Positions 42,222-49,607 of a DNA stretch of 64,000 bases are shown piece by piece. Source of the DNA: Bin22 sp965207275 (GTDB lineage Bacteria > Chloroflexota > Dehalococcoidia > Lucifugimonadales > UBA3495); the NCBI GenBank assembly GCA_965207275.1, contig CBDBMH010000002.1, positions 2,356,001 to 2,420,000 of the forward strand. Direction: 5' to 3'. Below the pieces are notes generated by a model that was given only the letters and a program-made list of their open reading frames with translations, did not search any database and was not told the DNA's origin. Position numbers and translations under genes: made by a program. Each line of letters opens with the position of its first letter. Within the stretch, counting starts at the first letter, position 1.

Positions 42222-43262
42222 ATGCTGGAATGCAGGCAAATTACCAAGAGCTTTCGCAACGTGGTTGCCCTGTCCGGTTTCTCCGTGCATTTGCCCCAGG
42301 GACAGATTCTGGCCTTGCTGGGGCCCAGCGGCTGTGGAAAGACCACCGCTCTGCGCCTTGTTTCCGGTTTCGCTGACCCTGATGACGGTTCCATAACGAT
42401 TGCATCCCGCGTTGTATATGACAGGGAAACAAACGTGCCTCCGGAGAAACGCCGGGTCGGCATGGTATTCCAGGAAGGCGCTCTTTTTCCCCACCTGACT
42501 GTGGAACAGAACATCGCCTTCGGTCTGTCAAGGAATGACCAGCGGTCGGACCGGGTGGCCGAAGTGGTGAAAATGACGGGCCTGCAAGGTCTGACCCACC
42601 GGATGCCCTACGAACTGTCGGGCGGGCAGCAACAGCGCGTGGCCCTGGCCAGGGCCCTGGCGCCTCGCCCCGAAATACTCCTCCTGGACGAACCCTTTTC
42701 CAACCTGGACCCGGCGCTGCGCGAACAGGTCCGCCGGGAAGTCATGACAATATTGCGCGCCAACGACATCACCGCCATCTTCGTAACCCACGATCAGGAA
42801 GAAGCCATGTACGTGGGTGACACCATAGCCGTAATGAACGGGGGCCGCATCGAGCAGCAGGGGACGCCTGAAGAGATCTTTCACCATCCACGTACCAAGT
42901 TTGTCGCCGAGTTCATCGGTATGGTGGACTTCGTGCCAGGGAGCCAGCAAGAGGGACGCATCGAAACTCCCATCGGCGCTACTGAATGGCATGGCGAGGT
43001 ACAGCTTGAGGGAGTCCTGGAAGCCATGACACGGCCCGACTGCATCGAGTGTATTCCGTCGGAAGAAGGCAATGGCACGATAGTGGAGCGCGAGTTCCGG
43101 GGGGCCTTCTACCTGTACTGGATTGCCCTGGACTGCGGCGGAACGGTGCGTTCCCTCCTGTCCCACATCGCCGAGCATGAAGTTGGCGCCAGGGTTACCG
43201 CGCGGGTCCGGTCGGGCCATTCGCTTCGTCCCTTCCTGGACGGGGCGGCCCTGGGCGTTTAG
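42222..43262 (+). CDS. ABC transporter ATP-binding protein, FbpC/PotA-like
   Basis: ATG 42222, five bases after GAAGG, gives 346 residues; the frame runs back to 42129. Walker A LLGPSGCGKTTALRLVSGF, Q-loop GMVFQEGALFPHLTVEQNIA, signature ELSGGQQQRVALARALA, Walker B ILLLDEPFSNLD and switch His FVTHDQEEAMY are all intact. A C-terminal TOBE-like region (about 240-346) is typical of Fe3+, spermidine or sulfate importers. Iron is favoured because two FbpA-type binding proteins and bacterioferritin genes lie nearby. No permease gene is adjacent. Confidence 0.87.
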   Translation: MLECRQITKSFRNVVALSGFSVHLPQGQILALLGPSGCGKTTALRLVSGFADPDDGSITIASRVVYDRETNVPPEKRRVGMVFQEGALFPHLTVEQNIAFGLSRNDQRSDRVAEVVKMTGLQGLTHRMPYELSGGQQQRVALARALAPRPEILLLDEPFSNLDPALREQVRREVMTILRANDITAIFVTHDQEEAMYVGDTIAVMNGGRIEQQGTPEEIFHHPRTKFVAEFIGMVDFVPGSQQEGRIETPIGATEWHGEVQLEGVLEAMTRPDCIECIPSEEGNGTIVEREFRGAFYLYWIALDCGGTVRSLLSHIAEHEVGARVTARVRSGHSLRPFLDGAALGV

Positions 43263-43707
43263 CCTCAAACCTTCCTACGCCCGTAAACCTGCCTACTCTG
43301 AGAATACCCTGGGTTGCTGTGGCCCTTGGGCAAGGCACAAGTTGCGCCGGGAAGCCAGTTCGACGTAGCTGAGTCTATCCACTAGCGCCCCATAATTGCG
43401 GTCACCTGCTGGAGTCAGGTATATAAGGCTTCAACGGCACGCAGCAGATACCGAAAGGGCCCGTCGAATTTCCAGCCAACAGGTTATCTATTCCCTCTGG
43501 GTCCAGTTGGAACGGTCCAACCGTAAACTGCCGTTATGGAAGAAGCGGATGGCCGTGATCGCGACTGCCGTCGGCCCTGACATGCTGCCAAGCCTGAAGG
43601 TAAGCAGCAGAGAATGAGCTGAAGAAAATCGACGGTATCCGGCCCCTAATTACAAAGGAATCGCGGCAGCACGGCTGCCCCGAACACTGTCGGCAGCGAA
43701 GCCGTAT
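43263..43707. other. Intergenic stretch, no gene recognised
   Basis: About 445 bases between convergent genes (ABC ATPase and bfr). Short frames lack family resemblance or ribosome sites. No strong terminator hairpin was found by eye. Confidence 0.35.
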
Positions 43708-44181
43708 CTAGCCTTCGTAGATTTGCTGATTGAGGTAAAGTTCCAAGCCGATAATATTGATGGTCTCCAGCTGGGTTTCCAGCCAGTCGACATGCTCCTC
43801 TTCCGACCGTACCATCTCCTCAAACATACCCCGGGTGGTATAGTCCTCCACCTGGGCGCAGTGGGTAATGGCGGCCCTCAGAGCTTCCACCGCCGAGAGT
43901 TCAGACTGAAGATCAAGCTCCAGGTCCTCAGGCACCGACTCCCCAACCATTACCTGGTTGAGCCGTTGCACGTTAGGCACGCCTTCCAGGTAAAGGATGT
44001 GCTCTATCAGGTGCTGGGCATCTTCCATTTCCTCCAGGCTGATGGAGCGAAACTTCTGGTAGAGGCGATTGAATCCCCAGTTCTTGCACATTTCCGCCTA
44101 CACAAAATACTGGTTAATGGCGGTCAACTCGATGGTAAGGATGGTGTTGAGGTGATCAACTACCCCATCTTTGGCTTTCAA
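43708..44181 (-). pseudogene. bfr: Bacterioferritin with an in-frame amber codon
   Basis: From TTG 44181 (behind AGGGAGGGACG) the reading is LKAKDGVVDHLNTILTIELT, AINQYFV, then TAG (44100-44098), then AEMCKNWGFNRLYQKF and the rest of a normal bacterioferritin to 43708. Where Bfr homologues have NQYF(V/L)xAxMCxNWG, the stop replaces one residue, probably a CAG Gln. Restarting at ATG 44091 leaves 127 residues without helix A and its ferroxidase Glu. The EEMEDAQHLIEH segment keeps the Glu-Met pair but has Asp where E. coli Bfr has His54. It could be a null allele, an assembly error or a read-through site. Confidence 0.75.
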
Positions 44182-44348
44182 AGGAGCGTCCCTCCCTCAT
44201 ATGAGTAGCTGGAAGTATAGCACACCGTAGAGGGGCGCCTTCCGTGGCGGTACCCCTCACGATATGGTGATCGGACGGGAAAACAATTTTGTGGGAACAA
44301 CGTTATGTATGCGGACGGGGTGTTTCCGAGAGGAAGGAAGAGCCAGCC

Positions 44349-44573
44349 CTAATTGGCTGCGGAAACGGTTGTCAAGCCCTGTTTTGCCTTGTCTCTGACC
44401 AGTTCGAGCCTGACCCTGGCGACGAAAGAGTCAATGTGACGGGCGCACCTGCCACAACAATCGTCCTCTTCCAGCCCGAAGACCTGCTTCATGGAGTCCG
44501 GTGAGTTGAAACCCGATTTGGCGGCAGCGACGGCGTCAGAAATCCGGACTGCCTTGCACACACACAAAAACAT
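44349..44573 (-). CDS. bfd: Bacterioferritin-associated ferredoxin-like [2Fe-2S] protein
   Basis: This 74-residue protein has FLCVCKAVRISDAVAAA with the CxC pair, and LEEDDCCGRCARHIDSFVAR with the CxxC pair, the four ligands of Bfd-type (2Fe-2S)-binding proteins. Bfd reduces the Bfr haem to release stored iron. The start follows GGAAAG. It lies upstream of bfr on the same strand (gap 168 bases with a hairpin), so the two are probably one iron-storage operon, although bfr is interrupted. Confidence 0.88.
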   Translation of the reverse strand: MFLCVCKAVRISDAVAAAKSGFNSPDSMKQVFGLEEDDCCGRCARHIDSFVARVRLELVRDKAKQGLTTVSAAN

Positions 44574-44619
44574 AGTCTTTCCTGTACAACGAAAGTAGTT
44601 TTCATTAGTGGATAGTGGC

Positions 44620-44648
44620 AGTCTACATTAATCAACTGCTTACGTCAA
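44620..44648 (-). promoter_or_regulatory. Promoter of bfd-bfr
   Basis: Minus strand TTGACG (44648-44643), 17 bases, TAGACT (44625-44620), about 47 bases before the bfd start. No Fur or IdeR box was recognised. Confidence 0.6.
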
Positions 44649-44823
44649 CACTTAAACCACAAATTGGTGAACTTATTTTTAGCGGGTTGTTTACACCACC
44701 CAACCAGAAAAGCTTAAAGAAGAACAATTCTTTGTGCCTGCCTTGTAACAGGCTATGGATTCACTCGCGTTATGGCAGTGAGGGTATCGGCCATGAACCG
44801 GAACGCCTTGAATCCGTCTTACT

Positions 44824-46185
44824 TTACGGACTTGTCAAAGAGGATACGGATTGGTGCGGAAGACGGTTACCTCCTTTCGTCAGCCGGTCCGGATACCCAC
44901 GCCCAACGCCCGCGTACTCAAAACCCAGCTCAATCATTTCCAGGGCATCCAGCGCGTTTCTGCCGTCGAACAAGAACCTTGGCGCCGCCATCAATCGGAA
45001 AATGCTGGGCCAATCAGCCTCCACGATTTCATCCCATTCGGTCAGCAGCAACACGGCCTGTGCGCCCCGGGCGACTGATTCCGGGCTATCACAGAAGGCT
45101 ACTTTGGCGGACAGCACCTCCCTCGCAGCACGGTTGGCCTGGGGGTCGAAGGCGCTGACTTCCGCTCCTTCGGATACTAGAGCTTCTATCAGGTCCAGAG
45201 AGACAGCCTCGCGAATGTCATTGGTGCCTGGCTTGAAGGCCAGCCCCAACACACCAACGCAGACACCGGACAGCCCCCCGGAGAACCTGGAACGCAACCG
45301 GTCCAGGGGCAACCTTCGCTGCCGTGCGTTCACCTCCGAAACGGATTCCAGCAGGTCCAAATTAATGCCCTTCTCCTGCGCCAGGCACTGGAGAGCCAGG
45401 ATATCCTTAGGGAAACAAGAGCCACCGTACCCGATCCCCGCGTGGATTTGCTGGCCTGTCCTGGCATCCATGGCCAGGCCCTGGCTGACGTCGTCTATCG
45501 ACGCCCCCACTTTTTCACACAGGGCGGCTATTTCGTTGATAAAGGAAATTCGCGTTGCCAGAAACGCGTTGCTGGCGTACTTGAGCGTTTCCGCGCTGGT
45601 GGTGTCGGTTACCAGATAGGGCGCGTCGCTGCTCGCGTACATTTGCCTTACAATCTTAACGGCGCGAAGGGAACAACCATCCGACCCAACTACAATCCGG
45701 TCCGGGTACATCCAGTCGTGTAGGGCCTTTCCTTCCCGCAGGAATTCAGGATTGCTCACATAGTCAATATCCGGTCCTGCGAGCTCCCGCTGGATGAAAG
45801 ACCTGCCCGACCCAGGTGGGACGGTGCTTTTCATTACCACTGTTGTATTGCCGGTCTGCATCGCCCTGATCCAGCGCAAGGCGGCACGCACCTGGCCCAG
45901 ATCCGCCTCTCCTCCTTCGCTGGCCGGCGTCCCGGTGGCCACCACCGAGACATCCCCCAGGTTGCCAGGGAATTCTTCCGCACGAGAGAAACGCAGGTTT
46001 CCACTTTGCAGCCCCTCATTCAACCAGACATCAAGACCCGGTTCATAAAAGACACTCTCACCATTACTTAGTAAATCAATTTTCGGCCCGTCGGAATCGA
46101 CTCCGACCACGTGGTGACCCTCCCTGGCCAGGCAGCTTGCCGCCACCATCCCCAGATGACCCATGCCAATGACTGTAATTTGCAA
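44824..46185 (-). CDS. UDP-glucose/GDP-mannose 6-dehydrogenase family protein
   Basis: This 453-residue protein begins MQITVIGMGHLGMVAASCLA from a TTG start with AAGGAG eight bases upstream. NAD-binding GMGHLG, SNPEFLREGKALHDWMYPDR, the central helix LKYASNAFLATRISFINEIA and the catalytic-Cys motif GIGYGGSCFPKD are intact. It oxidises a nucleotide sugar, most often UDP-glucose, to the uronic acid for surface polymers. It is divergent from the fusion-protein operon (174 bases apart), whose glycan chemistry it may supply. Confidence 0.9.
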   Translation of the reverse strand: MQITVIGMGHLGMVAASCLAREGHHVVGVDSDGPKIDLLSNGESVFYEPGLDVWLNEGLQSGNLRFSRAEEFPGNLGDVSVVATGTPASEGGEADLGQVRAALRWIRAMQTGNTTVVMKSTVPPGSGRSFIQRELAGPDIDYVSNPEFLREGKALHDWMYPDRIVVGSDGCSLRAVKIVRQMYASSDAPYLVTDTTSAETLKYASNAFLATRISFINEIAALCEKVGASIDDVSQGLAMDARTGQQIHAGIGYGGSCFPKDILALQCLAQEKGINLDLLESVSEVNARQRRLPLDRLRSRFSGGLSGVCVGVLGLAFKPGTNDIREAVSLDLIEALVSEGAEVSAFDPQANRAAREVLSAKVAFCDSPESVARGAQAVLLLTEWDEIVEADWPSIFRLMAAPRFLFDGRNALDALEMIELGFEYAGVGRGYPDRLTKGGNRLPHQSVSSLTSP

Positions 46186-46295
46186 CTAGAAACTCCTTAC
46201 CCATGGTCGTGAGACAGTCGGTTAAAACAGGCACAATACCCCATTAATTCTGTTTCCATCAATATGCGTTGCATGTTAACACTTCACAAATTACG

Positions 46296-46341
46296 TCAAA
46301 CATCATGATGTGTTGACATAGAGAAATAACTTTGTTATAAG
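46296..46341 (+). promoter_or_regulatory. Strong promoter overlapped by a 21-base near-palindrome
   Basis: TTGACA (46313-46318), 17 bases, TATAAG (46336-46341) precede the fusion gene at 46359. Covering the -35 is a near-palindrome, TCAAACATCATGATGTGTTG then A (46296-46316), with the perfect core CATCATGATG. Its place suggests a repressor operator. It could serve both this operon and the divergent dehydrogenase. Confidence 0.6.
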
Positions 46342-46358
46342 TATGCACGCTTTATAGT

Positions 46359-49300
46359 ATGACGATACACTTTATGCTGCGTAACAGCAATACCAAAGTT
46401 ATGAAGACTATTCACACAACCTTAAATTCATTGTCATCAAATGACGGGCAGTACCTACCCCTAATGGGAGCGGTTGGTCGGCCTTCCGTTTCTAAAGCCA
46501 GGGTCGCTATTTCCCTTGCTGCTCTGGTGGCGGCCCTGGTTACCGTGGGTCTCCTCGCAGACTGGGCCCTGCTGGCTGTAGCGCTCAGGGAATTCGGTGA
46601 GCAACCGTACTTGCTGCCCGTTTTGGTCGTTGTGTACTCTGGGGCCTTTTTGCTCAGGGCTATGGCCTGGAAGGCGCTTCTGGTTAGTGGCGGGAACACC
46701 TTCAAGCTGTTTGTGGGACTGCAGGCGGCGTTGCTGGTGAACCACATTGCGCCGCTTAAGCTGGGTGAGTTCGTCCGCACCCTGGTGGCAGCCAGGGCCG
46801 GCGTTCCTCTGGCCGAGGCGGCAACTACCACTGCAGTGGCCCGAGTTCTGGACTTTGCAGCGTTGCTGGCAATTGCAGCCACCATTGGATCCCTGGTTTC
46901 CCTGTCGGCAGGAGAAGGACGCTGGCTGCAGGCGATGGCAATGCCTGCGACGGTGATTGTTGGAATTTGCGGACTGTTGCTGGCCCTCCGTTGGCGCCCA
47001 TTACACGACTGGCTGCCGGAGGTTGTGCGTTCCCCCTTGGACATCCTGCAGGCTCAACTAAGGCAAGTGTCGAGCCGGCGGCTGGCAACAGCAGCTATCT
47101 GGACCCTGCCCAGTTGGATATTGGAAGCCGTGGTGATTATCGTGGCGGCGAGGGCCCTTGGGTTCGAGCTGTCACTGGCTGCCGCGATTTCGGTCACCGC
47201 CTTTACGATCCTGTTCCAGGCATTCCACGTAACTCCCGGCGGCATTGGGGTCTACGAAGCTGTGATGACCGGAGCCCTGTTTGCCCACGGGGTACCCTGG
47301 GAACAGGGACTGGCCCTGGCGGTGGCCACGCACGGCCTGAAGTTCGCCTACTCGTACACCATTGCACTGGCATTCAGCCTTTTGGCCATTGGAAGGCTGC
47401 CCAACCTCAACCCGCTGAGCCATCTCCGCGGCTCGTCAGAGGGAGACAAGCACGCCTCCCGGTTCGAGATATTCGCCGCCCGCGCCTGGAACATCCTCAA
47501 CGAAGGTAAACCGTTCACGCCGGTATTTACTCTGGGCATCGTTACCCTTCTTATGATCCCGCATCTGGCTGACGGTGGCTACTGGCTGCGCGCCGGGGGT
47601 GCGCTTCTCGCGGTGGTTCCGCTCTTCGTGGTGTTCTATCGCTTCGACTTCCCCTTGCGGCTCCGGGTAGCCCTTTGGGTATACGTTGGCATTTTCCTGG
47701 CCGTGTTCCGGTTCATCGACTTGCCGGCTATGGCCCTGATCCTGGGCATTTACTTGACCTTCACCATCTTTCTATGGGGCACGATCTATTACCACCTGCG
47801 GATCGGGACTTCGTGGCTCAACTTCACGCGCTTCTGGCGGTTGGTACTGGAGAACCCGGATCCCACCAGCGGCAACTTCCTGGAGCAGATACCCAAGCTG
47901 ACGATATTGGCGCTGACCTTCCAGATGCTGGTGGCGCAGCCCACGGTTTGGACTTTTGTCGCAGTGGAGGGTTTCACCCTTGGCCTGGCGATAACCGCCC
48001 TGCTGTTGCACCAGTGGTTCTTCACGTGGCCGCCGGCGCCTTCCCTGGTGCCGACCCGGCTACGCGCTAAGGACGGCAAACGTATCTCCCGTCGGTTTAT
48101 CACCATCGTCATCGACGGCTGCCGGTTCGACCGTCTTGAGGAAGCCCACACTCCGTTCATCGACAAGGTACGTAAAGAGGGCGTCGACTATGTCGATACC
48201 TCCACAGTGTACCCGGCGCGCACCGTCACCGGATTCAGCTCCATGTTCACCGGAGCGCCCCCGCGTGTCCACGGAATGTCCAGCAATTTTGTGCCCAGCC
48301 TGGGGGTCAAGTGCGAGACCATATTCGACGCGCTACGGGCCGGTGGGCAGACGGGCAAACTGGTGGGCATCGCCCACCTTGTAGATGCCTTTGGCGAAAC
48401 CGACATCGAGACCGTTACTGCCGTCACCAACAATGACGAGATCGATGACGCCCTGAAAGCGCGGGCCAAGGCGGTAATCCAACGGGACGATCCCGACCTG
48501 ATCGTCCTGCAGCTCCTCAGCGTGGACCAGACCGGCCACGCCCGGGGTAGCTACAACTCCGAGTACCTCGCCAAGATCGAGGACAGCGACCGCCACATTG
48601 AAGAATTCCTGGGGTGGTGCGACTCCATCGGTTACCTGGAAGACGCTACGGTCATCATCACCGCCGACCACGGTCAGGGCATCGGCATCGGCGGACATGG
48701 CCACATGGGCCCGACAGAACGTTATGTGCCTTGCATCATGTGGGGCAAGGAGGTTGAACTGCAGGGGCCCATCGACGAACCCAAATCGGTCATGGACGTA
48801 ACCGCCACCATCGCCTATTACCTGGGCGTAGAACCGCCTGCCCAGTCGGTGGGCCAAGTGCTCGGGATTCCAGATGCCGATGAAATGACCCGTCCCGTCG
48901 CCGTGATTGTTCCCGCGTACAACGAGTCGGAGAACCTGCCGGCCACACTGGCCCGCATACCCAGGGACGATCGGCCCGACCTCAAAGTGGTCGTCGTAGA
49001 TGACGGATCCACCGACGGCACGGCGGAGATCGCACGCCAGCATGGGGCCGATGTCGTTGTATCCCACGAGGTTAACCGGGGATTGGGCGCGGCCCTCCGC
49101 ACGGGACTCGCCGCCGCAAACCAGCTGGACTCTCGGGCGGCGGTTTACGTGGACGCCGATGGTGAGTATCCCCCGGAGCAGATCCCTGACCTGTTAGGCC
49201 CCATCGAGTCCGGGGAAGCCGACTACGTTCTGGGATCACGCTACCTGGAAAACCGCCCGAGTCAAGGAGCGTTCCGACGTATCGGCAATATCGCGTTCAC

Positions 49301-49568
49301 CGGCATGCTTAACGTAGCTTCGGGGCGTCGCATTACCGATGGGCAGACCGGATTCCGGGCCTTCTCCCGCCGGGCGCTGGAGTGCGCCGAAATCATCCAC
49401 GACTATAACTACGCCCAGGTCTTGACTCTTGACCTGCTCAAGAAAGGCATGCGCATGCGGGAAGTGCCCATATCTTATTCCCGACGCAACAAGGGCAAGT
49501 CATTCATTGGCCCAAAGTACCTCTGGCGGGTCCCTGTAGGGATGCTGCAAGAGATGCTGAGTAAGTAG
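46359..49568 (+). CDS. Fusion: flippase-like TM domain + alkaline-phosphatase superfamily domain + GT2 (Dpm1-like) glycosyltransferase
   Basis: This 1069-residue protein has three parts. (1) About 45-350: LPG-synthetase/AglD-type TM region with NHIAPLKLGEFVRTLVAARA and HVTPGGIGVYEAVM. Further membrane spans run to about 560. (2) About 580-840: phosphatase/phosphodiesterase domain with ITIVIDGCRFDRL, nucleophile region PARTVTGFSSMFTG, LSVDQTGHARG, ITADHGQG and GGHGHMGP, so all metal ligands are present. (3) About 846-1069: VAVIVPAYNESENLPATLAR, VVVDDGSTDGTAEIA and YVDADGEYPPEQ (DxD), a polyprenyl-phosphate glycosyltransferase. The parts suit making, flipping and processing a lipid-linked sugar. 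It is first in a four-gene operon. Confidence 0.88.
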   Translation: MTIHFMLRNSNTKVMKTIHTTLNSLSSNDGQYLPLMGAVGRPSVSKARVAISLAALVAALVTVGLLADWALLAVALREFGEQPYLLPVLVVVYSGAFLLRAMAWKALLVSGGNTFKLFVGLQAALLVNHIAPLKLGEFVRTLVAARAGVPLAEAATTTAVARVLDFAALLAIAATIGSLVSLSAGEGRWLQAMAMPATVIVGICGLLLALRWRPLHDWLPEVVRSPLDILQAQLRQVSSRRLATAAIWTLPSWILEAVVIIVAARALGFELSLAAAISVTAFTILFQAFHVTPGGIGVYEAVMTGALFAHGVPWEQGLALAVATHGLKFAYSYTIALAFSLLAIGRLPNLNPLSHLRGSSEGDKHASRFEIFAARAWNILNEGKPFTPVFTLGIVTLLMIPHLADGGYWLRAGGALLAVVPLFVVFYRFDFPLRLRVALWVYVGIFLAVFRFIDLPAMALILGIYLTFTIFLWGTIYYHLRIGTSWLNFTRFWRLVLENPDPTSGNFLEQIPKLTILALTFQMLVAQPTVWTFVAVEGFTLGLAITALLLHQWFFTWPPAPSLVPTRLRAKDGKRISRRFITIVIDGCRFDRLEEAHTPFIDKVRKEGVDYVDTSTVYPARTVTGFSSMFTGAPPRVHGMSSNFVPSLGVKCETIFDALRAGGQTGKLVGIAHLVDAFGETDIETVTAVTNNDEIDDALKARAKAVIQRDDPDLIVLQLLSVDQTGHARGSYNSEYLAKIEDSDRHIEEFLGWCDSIGYLEDATVIITADHGQGIGIGGHGHMGPTERYVPCIMWGKEVELQGPIDEPKSVMDVTATIAYYLGVEPPAQSVGQVLGIPDADEMTRPVAVIVPAYNESENLPATLARIPRDDRPDLKVVVVDDGSTDGTAEIARQHGADVVVSHEVNRGLGAALRTGLAAANQLDSRAAVYVDADGEYPPEQIPDLLGPIESGEADYVLGSRYLENRPSQGAFRRIGNIAFTGMLNVASGRRITDGQTGFRAFSRRALECAEIIHDYNYAQVLTLDLLKKGMRMREVPISYSRRNKGKSFIGPKYLWRVPVGMLQEMLSK

Positions 49569-49607
49569 AACGTTATCCGCCCAAGGCGGACCAGGAGGAA
49601 AGCTATC

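Noticed and set aside
44092..44181. Genetic-code change reading TAG as Gln
   Set aside because: Several intact genes in the window stop at TAG at the expected protein end, so a genome-wide recoding is not supported; a point mutation or local read-through is simpler.
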